From assembly GCF_000472525.1 (NCBI RefSeq), contig NZ_AWZT01000002.1, forward strand, positions 142,359 through 206,358: a stretch of DNA of 64,000 bases. Direction: 5' to 3'. This DNA comes from Paraburkholderia dilworthii. GTDB taxonomy: Bacteria > Pseudomonadota > Gammaproteobacteria > Burkholderiales > Burkholderiaceae. The position numbers and the translations under genes are program-made. The notes beneath the pieces are model-generated. The model was given only the letters and a program-made list of their open reading frames with translations. It did no database searches and was not told where the DNA came from. This document shows, piece by piece, positions 55,819 through 64,000 of this stretch (position 1 is the stretch's first letter; the number at the start of each line of letters is the position of its first letter).

Positions 55819-56856
55819 TCAGGCCTTGACGGTCGTCAGTGCTTTCTTGACGAAGTCGTTGGTCCACGTCTTCGACACGTCGATCGGCTTGCCCTGCACT
55901 GCCGGGTCGAACGCCTGCAAGGTCTTGAGCGACGTCGCGGGACCGTCGGCGGGCATCAGCCCATCGGGCGACATTGCTTCCTTCACATGCTGCCATGCGT
56001 CGAGGTACACCGCGCGATCGCCGAGCAAATAACCTTCCGGCACCGTGCTGATGAGTTCGCTGCCGGTCGCCGTCTGCAGCCACTTGAGCGCGCGCACCAT
56101 CGCGTTGGTCAGCGCCTGGGTGGTGTTCGGATTCTTCGTGATGAAGCTTTGCGATGCATAGAGGCACCCTGCCGGCATGTCGCCGCCGAACACATTGCGC
56201 GTGTCGGCAAGCGTGCGCGTGTCCGAGACGATGCGAATCTCGCCAGTGCGTTCGAGCTTGGTCATTACCGGATCGAGATTGGCGAGCGCGTCGATCTGGC
56301 CGGATTGCAGCGCCGCGATCGCACCGGCGCCCGCGCCGACGCCGATAAACGCGACGTCTTTCGCGGTCAGCCCGCCTTTGGCCAGCACGAAGCTCGCCAT
56401 GATCGCCGTCGACGAACCCGGCGCCGTCACGCCGATTTTCTTGCCCTTCAGATCGGCAATCGACTTGTAGTTGGGCATGGTCTTCTTCGACACCGCAAGC
56501 ACGATCTGCGGCGCGCGTCCCTGCAATACGAATTCGCGGAACGACTGCTTCTGCGCCTGCAACAGCAACGTGTGCTCGAATGCGCCTGATACGACATCGG
56601 CGCTGCCGCCCACCGCCGCCTTCAACGCCTGCGAGCCGCCGGCGAAGTCGGAGATCTCGACGTCGAGTCCTTCGTCCTTGAAGTAATTGCGGCGCTCGGC
56701 AATCGTGAGCGGCAAATAGTAGAAGAGGTTTTTTCCGCCGACAGCAATGGCCACCTTAGTGGTTTCCAGTTTCCCTTGTGCGAAAGCAAGCGGCGTGGCC
56801 GTCAGTGTGGCGCCAGCCAGCGCGGCGGTACCGGCGAGGAAGCTTCTGCGATGCAT
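55819..56856 (-). CDS. ABC transporter substrate-binding protein (NMT1/THI5-like, SsuA/TauA type)
   Basis: A 345-residue periplasmic binding protein. The leader MHRRSFLAG with a following Ala/Leu core and AFA-Q site looks like a twin-arginine-type signal peptide. The mature part starts with TKVAIAVGGKNLFYYLPL. It contains the NMT1/THI5 signatures YFKDEGLDVEI, GGSQALKAAVGGSADVV and GKKIGVTAPGSSTAIMASF. This family carries nitrate, sulfonates, taurine, pyrimidine precursors or aromatic acids, and the ligand cannot be read from sequence. GGAG lies before the ATG. The neighbouring CoA-transferase gene hints at an organic-acid ligand. Confidence 0.88.
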   Translation of the reverse strand: MHRRSFLAGTAALAGATLTATPLAFAQGKLETTKVAIAVGGKNLFYYLPLTIAERRNYFKDEGLDVEISDFAGGSQALKAAVGGSADVVSGAFEHTLLLQAQKQSFREFVLQGRAPQIVLAVSKKTMPNYKSIADLKGKKIGVTAPGSSTAIMASFVLAKGGLTAKDVAFIGVGAGAGAIAALQSGQIDALANLDPVMTKLERTGEIRIVSDTRTLADTRNVFGGDMPAGCLYASQSFITKNPNTTQALTNAMVRALKWLQTATGSELISTVPEGYLLGDRAVYLDAWQHVKEAMSPDGLMPADGPATSLKTLQAFDPAVQGKPIDVSKTWTNDFVKKALTTVKA

Positions 56857-56991
56857 GTTCGTTGTCTCCGAGGCTCTTGCAAAATCTGGTCTTGCGATTT
56901 TATTTGTTCGCCGCAGCGGGCGGTGCTCACATGCGTTGCTCACATGGCTCGCCCGCACACGCAGCCCAAAAGCGCTGCTCGCGCAGTATGC

Positions 56992-58296
56992 TCACACAAT
57001 TTGTTGCGCATGCAACCTTGCGATGTGGTCTGCATCATAACCTAGCGATTGCAGGACTTCATCCGTATGTTCACCCAGTTCGGGGCCGAGCCAGCGCGTC
57101 TCGCCGGGCGTTTCCGAGAGCTTCGGGGTGACCGCGGGCAGCGTGATTTCGCGGCCGTCCTGCCACTTGAAGCGCTGAATCATCTGGCGCGCCATGTACT
57201 GCGGATCGGTGAACATGTCGGCCACGCTGTAGATGCGGCCCACCGGCACGTCGGCGGCGTTGAGCACCGCGAGCGCTTCGTCGATGGTGCGCGTGGCGAG
57301 CCACGCGGCAATCGCAGCGTCGATTTCCTGCGTGCGCGGCACGCGGCCGTCGTTGTGCGCGAGACCAGGATCGTTCGCGAGGTCTTCTCGTTCGATCGCG
57401 ATCATCAGGCGCTTGAAGATCGGATCGCTATTACCGCCAATCACAATGCTGCCGTCGCGGCACGGGTAAGTATTCGACGGCACGATGCCCGGCAGCGATG
57501 CGCCGGTGCGCTCACGCACCATGCCGTACACGCCGTATTCGGGCACCACGCTTTCCATCATGTTGAAGACGGCCTCGTACAGCGCGACGTCGACGACCTG
57601 CCCCTTGCCGCCGTTCACCTGCTTGTGATGCAGCGCCATTAGCGCGCCGATCACACCGTGCAACGCCGCGATCGAATCGCCGATCGAGATGCCGATGCGC
57701 GGCGGCGGCAAATCCGGATAGCCGGTGATATGGCGCAAGCCGCCCATCGACTCCGCAATCGCGCCGAAGCCCGGCCGGTCGCGATACGGTCCGGTCTGGC
57801 CGTAGCCGGACAGACGCACCATCACGAGCCCGGGGTTTTCCGCCGATAGCGCGTCATAGCCGAGCCCGAGTTTCTCCAGCAAACCAGGCCGAAAATTCTC
57901 GACGACGATATCCGCTTCCCGCGCGAGCCGCCGCACGATCTCCTTGCCCTCTTCGGCCTTCAGATTGATCGTGACGGACTTCTTGTTGCGCGCCTGCACG
58001 GCCCACCACAGCGACGTGCCGCCGACTTCCGGATACAGCTTGCGCCATTTGCGCAGCGGATCGCCGCCGTTCGGGTCTTCGATCTTGATCACGTCCGCGC
58101 CGAACTCGCCGAGAAAGCGGGCGGCAAACGGCCCCGCGATCAGCGTGCCGAGTTCCAGTACCTTCACGCCGGCAAGCGGGCCGGGCGCGGGTTGCGGCGT
58201 CTGAGCGGCTCGATTGGCCTCGTTGCCTTCATTGCGTTCGTTGCCTTTAGCGCTTGCGCTCGGCTCGGTCGGTCCTGATTGGGGAGTTGCGCTCAT
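56992..58296 (-). CDS. CaiB/BaiF-type family III CoA-transferase
   Basis: A 434-residue enzyme transferring CoA between carboxylic acids. Family III signatures are VLELGTLIAGPFAARFLGEFGADVIKIE (first and last parts around residues 46-73) and NKKSVTINLKAEEG. VENFRPGLLEKLGLGYD and RLSGYGQTGPYRDRPGF follow; an Asp after KGQVV (VDVALYE region) is the expected catalytic residue. The first 38 residues are low-complexity Asn/Glu/Gly/Pro. AAGGAG precedes the ATG at 58296. It lies upstream of the ABC binding-protein gene on the same strand, so uptake and CoA activation of one substrate may be linked. The substrate is unknown. Confidence 0.88.
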   Translation of the reverse strand: MSATPQSGPTEPSASAKGNERNEGNEANRAAQTPQPAPGPLAGVKVLELGTLIAGPFAARFLGEFGADVIKIEDPNGGDPLRKWRKLYPEVGGTSLWWAVQARNKKSVTINLKAEEGKEIVRRLAREADIVVENFRPGLLEKLGLGYDALSAENPGLVMVRLSGYGQTGPYRDRPGFGAIAESMGGLRHITGYPDLPPPRIGISIGDSIAALHGVIGALMALHHKQVNGGKGQVVDVALYEAVFNMMESVVPEYGVYGMVRERTGASLPGIVPSNTYPCRDGSIVIGGNSDPIFKRLMIAIEREDLANDPGLAHNDGRVPRTQEIDAAIAAWLATRTIDEALAVLNAADVPVGRIYSVADMFTDPQYMARQMIQRFKWQDGREITLPAVTPKLSETPGETRWLGPELGEHTDEVLQSLGYDADHIARLHAQQIV

Positions 58297-58397
58297 AGTC
58301 TCCTTTGTTCTGTTGGTGCGCCGGCTTGCTTGTGCCCGCGCCACCCGCGCTGCCGCCACATCCGCCGCGGTGCGTCTTCGTTGCGCGCACCGCGCGG

Positions 58398-58994
58398 CTA
58401 CATCGAGCGGCGGTCCAGCATCGCGCGGGCGATGGTTCCGGCGTCCACGTACTCGAGCTCGCCGCCCACCGGCACCCCGCGAGCCAGGCGCGTGACTGCG
58501 AGGCCGCGGGCCTTGAGCGTCTGCCCGAGGTAGTGCGCGGTGGCCTCGCCTTCGTTGGTGAAATTGGTTGCCAGCACGACTTCTTTGACGACGCCGTCCG
58601 ACGCGCGCCTGACCAGGCGATCGAAATGTATTTCCTTCGGGCCGATGCCGTCGAGCGGACTCAGACGGCCCATCAGCACGAAGTAGAGACCGCGGTAGGT
58701 CATGGTCTGTTCGAGCATGATCTGGTCGGCGGGCGTTTCGACGACGCACAGCAGCGTCGGATCGCGTTCCGGGTCCAGGCACACTTCACAGACCTGCGCT
58801 TCGGTGAAGGTATTGCACTTCTCGCAGTGCTGCAGATGCTCGGTCGCGAACAGCAACGCGCGGCCGAGCTTTTCAGCGCCGTCGCGGTCGTGCTGCATCA
58901 GGTGGTACGCCATGCGTTGCGCGGACTTCGGCCCGACTCCGGGCAGCGCGCGCAGCGCTTCGACGAGCGCCGACAAGGCGGAAGGTTGTTTCAT
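58398..58994 (-). CDS. recR: Recombination mediator RecR
   Basis: RecR works with RecF/RecO to load RecA at gapped DNA. The 198-residue protein has the helix-hairpin-helix segment [17 protein letters not shown]. The zinc-finger cysteines are in [16 protein letters not shown]. The Toprim domain starts at [15 protein letters not shown], and a C-terminal Walker-B-like [14 protein letters not shown] follows. Start 58994 matches family length. It is part of the conserved dnaX-ybaB-recR order, though 274 bases separate it from ybaB. Confidence 0.97.
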   Translation of the reverse strand: MKQPSALSALVEALRALPGVGPKSAQRMAYHLMQHDRDGAEKLGRALLFATEHLQHCEKCNTFTEAQVCEVCLDPERDPTLLCVVETPADQIMLEQTMTYRGLYFVLMGRLSPLDGIGPKEIHFDRLVRRASDGVVKEVVLATNFTNEGEATAHYLGQTLKARGLAVTRLARGVPVGGELEYVDAGTIARAMLDRRSM

Positions 58995-59268
58995 GCGGAT
59001 CGGCGTCGGGTTCGGTATGCCCAGGCAGGCGGGTTGGTAATGCGGTTTGCGCGTATCGGTTTTTTCAGGTTCTATCGGTTTCCATCGCGCCGCGCCGGCA
59101 CACGGACGGATCGCCCAGGCGCGGATTGCATCGCGAAGCCAACGACCGGCGAAACGTGGGCCGGACAATGCGACTTCGGCGCTTGCGACCCGCGCCCGTC
59201 ACCCGGCGCTTCTAATTCGGGGGCCGCGTTAGCGACCGTGGCGAGTCCGCTCCGGCTCCCGGTGTACG

Positions 59269-59595
59269 TCAGAACGGCAACTTGAAGCCCGGCGGCAGCG
59301 GCAGGCCCGAAGTCATGCCGCCCATTTTTTCCTGAGCGGTGGCTTCGGCCTTGCGCACGGCGTCGTTGAACGCAGCGGCGACGAGGTCTTCAAGCATGTC
59401 CTTGTCGTCGGCGAGCAGGCTCGGATCGATCGACACGCGGCGCACGTCGTTCTTGCAGGTCATCGTCACCTTCACGAGACCGGCGCCCGACTGCCCCTCG
59501 ACTTCGATCTGAGCGAGCTGCTCCTGCATCTTCTTCATGTTTTCCTGCATCTGCTGGGCCTGTTTCATCAGCCCGGCAAGTTGACCTTTCATCAT
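59269..59595 (-). CDS. ybaB: YbaB/EbfC family nucleoid-associated protein
   Basis: A small DNA-binding protein of 108 residues with the usual tweezer-dimer design. A long Met/Gln/Lys-rich N-terminal helix ([20 protein letters not shown]) is followed by a beta-sheet with [20 protein letters not shown]. Helix [21 protein letters not shown] follows, and the C-terminus is [22 protein letters not shown] sits seven bases before the ATG. A second ATG is one codon later. It lies 71 bases downstream of dnaX. Confidence 0.97.
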   Translation of the reverse strand: MMKGQLAGLMKQAQQMQENMKKMQEQLAQIEVEGQSGAGLVKVTMTCKNDVRRVSIDPSLLADDKDMLEDLVAAAFNDAVRKAEATAQEKMGGMTSGLPLPPGFKLPF

Positions 59596-59666
59596 GGAAA
59601 TGCTCCTTCTTGATAGCGTGGAATTCGGAAATCGCGCGCGCCCCGGTGTGCTTGTGGCGCGGTGAA

Positions 59667-62423
59667 TCAGTGAACGGAGGACGCGCCGTTCGGGCCGGTG
59701 TCCGGATTGATCTGACCAAGCGGACTAATCGGGCGGATCGAGCCCGGCACGATGCTCGCGCCGAACTCGCGGATCAGCGACTGCACGAACGGATCGGCGC
59801 CGATCTCGCGCTCCGCTTCCTGCTGGCGTTGTGCGCGCATAGCGGCGTCGTGAGCGGCTGCCGTGCGGCGCGCCGGACCGACTTCCACCAGGACGTCGAC
59901 ATGCTGGCCGAGCTTTTCGGCGAGCGCGCTTTTCAGTTTCGCGACCTGCGAGGCTTCGGCGTATTGCGGCACCGGCACATTCAGTTTGAGCGTGTTGCCT
60001 TCGAGCGCCATCAGTTCGCTGTTGAACGCGAGCTGATACGAAATGCCCTTGAGCGGCAGATCGACGGCGAGCGCGGGCCAGTCGGCCTTGAACCCGAGCG
60101 AATCGAGCGGCACGGCGGCCGGCAGCGGACGCTTATCGATGACCGGTGCGGGCGTTGACGCCGGTGCGTTCACGCGGACGTCGTCGGGACCGCTGTCGAA
60201 CACAGGCATGTAGTTGTCGTCGGGCGGTCCGTAGTAGCCGTCGTCGGATGCCGAAAGTGGCACATAGTCGTCGGGCGGCATGTCGTCCCACGGCGGAACC
60301 GTCGAGCCGTTTGACTGCGAGTCGTTGCGCGCCGCTGCGGTTGCTGCCGACGCGCGAGCGCCCGTTGCCGACTCCTGCTGTGACGCGCCGCGCGGTGCGC
60401 CGGGCGTCGGCACAGGCACCACCACACGCGGCGCGGCCGGCTTCGGCGTTGCCACAGCGGCAGGCTTCGCCGTCGACGCGGCGCTTGCGCGGCCGCGGTC
60501 GGACGACACTTTCAGGCCGGCGCTGCGCAAAACGTCGAGCGCAGCGCTCGCACCGCCCGCGCGGCGCGGCGGTGTCCCGGGCGACATCGCGGGCGCGGGT
60601 TTGGCTGCTTCGTTCGAATCAGCCGCCGAGGCCGCTTCGCTCGCGCGCGCGAGCGCGGCGGCAGCCGGCGCGCTGAGCGCGGCGGGTGGCGTGCTGTCGG
60701 GGGACGCTGTTTCTTCGGACGTCGATTCGGATGCAAGCGCAGCGGGCCTATCCGGCGCGGGTGTCGGCTTTATTTGCGTGACTTGCGCGGTTTGACGAGA
60801 CGCGGGTTCCGCGGAGGCTGAAGCGGACCCAGCCGCCATGTCGACAGCTTTGGTGTCCGACACGTCGTTCGCGGCAGACGCAGCCGGCTCATCGTCCCAC
60901 GGAGCCAACGCAAGCACGGTTGTACCTTCTGAAGCCGCGGACGTTCCCGCAGCCGGCGCGGGCACATCGACGCGCGCAGACATCTGCGCGACGTTCGCTT
61001 CGTCAGCGCTCGGCGCCGATTCTGTTTCGACGGCGAAATCGGATTTTGCCGGTGCCGGCTTTCGAGCCGCTCCGTCAGCGACATCGCCGGGGCCAGATGC
61101 AGGCTGTGTGCCGCCTGCGACAGCTTGCGTCTGAGCGGCGCTCGCGGGCGCGCTCACGACGGCACCCGCAGCACCTGCAGCATCGGAGATACCTTTTGCC
61201 TCCGGAACCGGCTCAGCTGGGAAACCCGCCGCTCCTTGCGCCGCCGCCACCGCGGGCGTACCCGCCCGCTTCGCTCCGCTCGCGCCCGTCTGACCGGCTT
61301 GCCGGCCCGACCCCGCCGCTCCACCACCGCCGCCCGTGGGGGCGGGCTCGAAAGCGAGCATGCGCAGCAGCGTCATGGTGAAACCGGCGTATTCGTCGGG
61401 CGCAAGACCGAGTTCGCTCCGGCCGATCGTCGCGATCTGATAGAACAACTGCACCTGTTCGGCGCTGAGCGTGTCCGCAAAGCGGCGCAGGTCGCCCGCC
61501 TCGGGCCACTCGTCCAACACCGACGACGGCGCGAACTGCGCCCACGCGATGCGATGCAGCAGGCTTGCGAGATCCTGCAACGCCGTGGAGAACGACAGAC
61601 TGCGCAGTGCCATTTCATCGGCGACGGACAGCACGGCCGCGCCGTCGCCTTCGGTGAGCGCATCGAGCAGACGGATCAGGTAGCTCTGATCGAGCGCGCC
61701 AAGCATGCCGCGCACCGCCTCTTCATTCACCTGATTAGCCGAATAGGCGATAGCCTGGTCGGTCAGCGAGAGCGCGTCGCGCATCGAACCGTCGGCAGCG
61801 CGCGCGAGCAGGCGCAACGCCTGCGCCTCGTACGGCACCTTCTCTTCGCCCAGAATATGCTCGAGATGCGAAACGATGTGGCCGGCCGGCATCTGCTTCA
61901 GATTGAATTGCAGACAGCGCGACAGCACCGTGACCGGAATTTTCTGCGGATCAGTGGTGGCGAGAATGAATTTGACGTGCGGCGGCGGTTCTTCCAGCGT
62001 CTTCAACATCGCGTTGAAGGCGTGGTTCGTGAGCATGTGCACTTCGTCGATCATGTAGACCTTGAAGCGCGCATCGACCGGCGCGTACACCGCACGCTCC
62101 AGCAGCGCCGCCATTTCGTCGACGCCGCGATTGCTCGCCGCGTCCATCTCGACGTAATCGACGAAACGCCCTTCGTCGATTTCACGGCAGGCACGACATA
62201 CGCCGCACGGTGTCGACGTCACACCGGTTTCGCAATTCAGCGCCTTGGCGAAGATGCGCGACAGCGTGGTTTTGCCGACGCCCCGCGTGCCGGTAAACAG
62301 ATAGGCGTGATGCAGACGGCCGCCGTCGAGCGCGTGCGTGAGCGCGCGCACCACGTGCTCCTGTCCGACGAGCGACGCGAAATCTTTCGGCCGCCATTTG
62401 CGTGCGAGAACTTGATAGGTCAT
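59667..62423 (-). CDS. dnaX: DNA polymerase III subunits gamma/tau DnaX
   Basis: The clamp-loader ATPase of the replisome. The 918-residue protein has Walker A GTRGVGKT (45-52), zinc ligands Cys64, Cys73, Cys76 and Cys79, the [20 protein letters not shown] motif (Walker B and following), and an SRC-type arginine-finger motif in VLSRCLQF. The clamp-loader domains end near residue 370. A very long Ala/Pro/Ser/Thr-rich linker (about 370-760) then leads to the C-terminal tau domain (about 775-918) with [22 protein letters not shown] noticed no A AAA AAG slippery site. ybaB and recR follow; the 4.5S RNA is upstream. Confidence 0.97.
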   Translation of the reverse strand: MTYQVLARKWRPKDFASLVGQEHVVRALTHALDGGRLHHAYLFTGTRGVGKTTLSRIFAKALNCETGVTSTPCGVCRACREIDEGRFVDYVEMDAASNRGVDEMAALLERAVYAPVDARFKVYMIDEVHMLTNHAFNAMLKTLEEPPPHVKFILATTDPQKIPVTVLSRCLQFNLKQMPAGHIVSHLEHILGEEKVPYEAQALRLLARAADGSMRDALSLTDQAIAYSANQVNEEAVRGMLGALDQSYLIRLLDALTEGDGAAVLSVADEMALRSLSFSTALQDLASLLHRIAWAQFAPSSVLDEWPEAGDLRRFADTLSAEQVQLFYQIATIGRSELGLAPDEYAGFTMTLLRMLAFEPAPTGGGGGAAGSGRQAGQTGASGAKRAGTPAVAAAQGAAGFPAEPVPEAKGISDAAGAAGAVVSAPASAAQTQAVAGGTQPASGPGDVADGAARKPAPAKSDFAVETESAPSADEANVAQMSARVDVPAPAAGTSAASEGTTVLALAPWDDEPAASAANDVSDTKAVDMAAGSASASAEPASRQTAQVTQIKPTPAPDRPAALASESTSEETASPDSTPPAALSAPAAAALARASEAASAADSNEAAKPAPAMSPGTPPRRAGGASAALDVLRSAGLKVSSDRGRASAASTAKPAAVATPKPAAPRVVVPVPTPGAPRGASQQESATGARASAATAAARNDSQSNGSTVPPWDDMPPDDYVPLSASDDGYYGPPDDNYMPVFDSGPDDVRVNAPASTPAPVIDKRPLPAAVPLDSLGFKADWPALAVDLPLKGISYQLAFNSELMALEGNTLKLNVPVPQYAEASQVAKLKSALAEKLGQHVDVLVEVGPARRTAAAHDAAMRAQRQQEAEREIGADPFVQSLIREFGASIVPGSIRPISPLGQINPDTGPNGASSVH

Positions 62424-62711
62424 CCGGAAATTGTATCAGTAACAATGCCGTGCAAAACCGATTCGAGACGCCGCGCGAACGCGTGAAAGCGCGCGATTGA
62501 AAGTCGCTAATGGTGCGATAGGAAAAAATAGGAGCGGAGACGCCGTGTATCGTTTCCGATCGTAGGCGCAGGAGCGCAAAGCCGTACCGCAAAGGGCTCT
62601 GAACCAGCGAGCAGACGCATGGCAGGAGATCAGCGCAGAGCCAACCGGCACCTGAAAAGATGCGATCGAGGCAAACGCAAAGGGAAGAAAACAGAGCGAA
62701 CAAAGAGGAAG

Positions 62712-62811
62712 GTGACGAGCCTGACCCTCGGCACTGGTGGAAAACGGCTGTGGCTGCTTCGTTCCCGACCTGACCAGGTTGACCATCCCTCCATGCGAGG
62801 AGGCCCGTCAC
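62712..62811 (-). ncRNA. ffs: 4.5S signal recognition particle RNA (bacterial small type)
   Basis: On the minus strand the diagnostic SRP apical domain reads GGTCAGGTCGGGAACGAAGC followed by AGCC, with its symmetric and asymmetric internal loops. The termini pair (GTGACGGGCCT with AGGCTCGTCAC), which fixes the ends at about 62811 (5') and 62712 (3'). A TAGAAT box sits six bases before the 5' end. This RNA binds Ffh and targets inner-membrane proteins. Its place next to dnaX is the same as in related betaproteobacteria. Confidence 0.96.
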
Positions 62812-62816
62812 GAAAC

Positions 62817-62822
62817 ATTCTA
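62817..62822 (-). promoter_or_regulatory. -10 box of the 4.5S RNA gene
   Basis: TAGAAT on the minus strand lies six bases upstream of the inferred RNA 5' end. The -35 at 17 bp (TCGCGC) does not match consensus. Confidence 0.5.
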
Positions 62823-63237
62823 TCACCGCTTGGCTCGTCGCGCGACTGTTAATGCGACCAAAGCGGTAAGCGCGCGCCGAATCACCGCCGTTCGTGCCTT
62901 GCTACGCCGCGCGCACCGCCCACTTGAGTTTGTTCGCCGAGCCTCCACATAGGCTACGTCGCAGTTGATGAAACACGGTGGCACTTCATCGGCAGCCGTC
63001 GGCCCCACTGCCCCTGATGAGTACTATCGCCCCCGGCAACGCATAGCGAATTAAGCTAAACTGCCGTACGGATGACCCGCAAGCGCGAGCCTTCCGCCCA
63101 TGCCGAATCGTCCCTGACTTTTCGTGCGCAGGTGGCGAGGTTCGGAGTGCGGTTAAGCGAACGGAAGTTTCCCTAGGTTTTGACGTATCGTGGCGAGCAA
63201 TTCAGGCGGGCCTCGAACCGATAGAGGTATTCATACA
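62823..63237. other. Intergenic region 4.5S RNA / trxA
   Basis: 415 bases with no convincing gene. It must carry the 4.5S RNA -35 region at its left end and the trxA promoter at its right. Only GAGGT ten bases before the trxA ATG is clear. Confidence 0.5.
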
Positions 63238-63564
63238 ATGAGCGAACAAATCAAGCATATTAGCGACGCATCGTTCGAACAGGACGTCGTTAAATCCGAT
63301 AAACCCGTGCTGCTCGACTTCTGGGCTGAATGGTGCGGTCCGTGCAAGATGATCGCGCCGATCCTCGACGAAGTCGCCAAGGATTACGCCGATCGCCTGC
63401 AAATCGCGAAGATCAACGTTGACGAACATCAATCGACGCCGGTCAAATTCGGCGTGCGCGGCATTCCCACGCTGATCCTGTTCAAGAACGGCGCTGTCGC
63501 CGCACAGAAGGTCGGCGCATTGTCGAAGTCGCAGCTCACCGCATTCCTCGACGGCAACCTGTAA
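63238..63564 (+). CDS. trxA: Thioredoxin 1 TrxA
   Basis: The general cytosolic dithiol reductant, 108 residues. The active site is WCGPC at residues 32-36 with redox Cys33 and Cys36. The cis-proline is in RGIPTLILF and the buried Asp in LLDFWAEW. The ATG at 63238 is preceded by GAGGT. It lies directly upstream of rho, as in E. coli and other proteobacteria. The peroxide-defence gene ahpC at the other end of the window may draw on this pathway, but that is inference. Confidence 0.98.
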   Translation: MSEQIKHISDASFEQDVVKSDKPVLLDFWAEWCGPCKMIAPILDEVAKDYADRLQIAKINVDEHQSTPVKFGVRGIPTLILFKNGAVAAQKVGALSKSQLTAFLDGNL

Positions 63565-63848
63565 ATCGGTCACGCGGGCGCGCCGCGCGGTCCACCGCGA
63601 CCGGCGCGCGCCTTGTCCGTGCTGTTGTCGGCCTTGGTGCCGGCGTTGGTGTCCGCCCCGTTGTTCACCTGTTGTCGGTCGGCAACGTTTCCAACAAGAA
63701 AGATGCCGTAGCGCCCCACTGGCGGAAACTGGCGTGTGCTATGCTAGAATCCGCAAAACGTCGAAAAGACGTGTAAGTCCTTGAGCGGTTCCGCTCACTT
63801 CTCCTCCCAGATTCCATTTCGTCGCACCTTCTCCTGCGGGTTCTCCGT
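63565..63848 (+). other. trxA-rho intergenic region with rho leader
   Basis: 284 bases. Besides the post-trxA hairpin there is a TAGAAT box (63745-63750) and a small hairpin TGAGCG-GTTC-CGCTCA (63782-63797) before rho. In E. coli, rho is autoregulated through its leader by attenuation, and the same is plausible here. Confidence 0.45.
63578..63609. repeat. Very stable hairpin after trxA
   Basis: GCGCGCCG (63578-63585) pairs with CGGCGCGC (63602-63609). Inside it CGCGG (63586-63590) pairs with CCGCG (63595-63599) around a TCCA loop, with a two-base AC bulge. No T-run follows, so it may act as a 3'-end stabiliser or a Rho-dependent pause rather than an intrinsic terminator. Confidence 0.65.
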
Positions 63849-64000
63849 ATGCATTTATCCGAGCTTAAGACTCTGCACGTGTCCGAATTGATCGAGATGG
63901 CCAATGGCCTCGAGATCGAAAGTGCGAACCGCCTGCGCAAGCAGGAATTGATGTTCGCCATTCTAAAAAAACGAGCCAAAACGGGCGACACGATCTTCGG
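63849..64000 (+). CDS. rho: Transcription termination factor Rho, N-terminal part (runs off window)
   Basis: Only the first 50 residues are present. The sequence MHLSELKTLHVSELIEMAN continues with RLRKQELMFAILKKRAKTG, which is the Rho N-terminal helical domain that precedes the RNA-binding cold-shock-like domain. Rho is the hexameric RNA helicase that ends transcription at C-rich sites. The start is fixed by family length. Its position after trxA supports the call. Confidence 0.95.
   Translation, partial: MHLSELKTLHVSELIEMANGLEIESANRLRKQELMFAILKKRAKTGDTIF

Noticed and set aside
56857-58295. Extended starts for the binding-protein and CoA-transferase frames
   Set aside because: Signal peptide and family N-termini fix starts at 56856 and 58296; upstream residues are Arg-rich noise.
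59667-62423. Programmed frameshift in dnaX to make gamma
   Set aside because: I did not see an A AAA AAG slippery heptamer in the coding strand near the end of the ATPase part; only the full tau-length frame is supported.
62823-63237. Small open frames between the 4.5S RNA and trxA
   Set aside because: No ribosome sites, Arg-rich composition and no family resemblance.

Overview
The window is high-GC DNA from a Paraburkholderia/Burkholderia-type betaproteobacterium. The evidence is gene content and order seen in that group: phaC-phaA-phaB-phaR, surE-pcm-nlpD-rpoS, dnaX-ybaB-recR with a 4.5S RNA beside it, trxA-rho, and LigD/Ku end-joining genes. Nearly all of it is chromosomal and densely coding. 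I see no insertion sequence, prophage, tRNA, rRNA or CRISPR array.

Layout, left to right. A histidine kinase tail enters from the left edge. A peroxide-defence pair ahpC-ahpD follows, with an OxyR-like site upstream. Next are ispD-ispF (minus) diverging from mfd (plus), then argE, a Thr/Ser dehydratase-like enzyme and mscL. A signalling cluster on the minus strand (9.9-14.2 kb) encodes a CHASE3-type kinase, a single-domain response regulator and a hybrid kinase, none with a DNA-binding output. A small orphan protein, an AsmA-like protein and a FetAB-type ABC pair follow; FetAB is preceded by twelve 7-bp repeats. A secreted orphan, a quinone-oxidoreductase-like enzyme and a divergent LysR regulator lead to the LigD/Ku end-joining locus (22.7-27.3 kb).

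The middle holds an orphan P450, serB, metC, a secreted orphan, bktB, rimO-kdgK and the polyhydroxyalkanoate cluster phaCAB-phaR. PhaA or BktB condenses acyl-CoA, PhaB reduces it, PhaC polymerises it, and PhaR represses. Then come rluD-pgeF diverging from bamD, and rlmD. The stationary-phase block surE-pcm-nlpD-rpoS overlaps gene to gene and ends in a DEDD exonuclease.

The right part has a quinone oxidoreductase and a nitrate/sulfonate/taurine-type ABC transporter. Its permease is separated from its ATPase and binding protein by a DUF2142-like membrane protein gene on the opposite strand. A CaiB-type CoA-transferase, recR, ybaB, dnaX, the 4.5S RNA, trxA and the start of rho complete the window.

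Points most worth a second look are the heptanucleotide array before fetA, the output-less three-protein phosphorelay, the interrupted ABC locus, the (Asp-Glu-His) repeat tail of RluD, and the long low-complexity segments in LigD, Pcm and PhaC. No clearly new multi-gene system is evident; most of the window is core genome.
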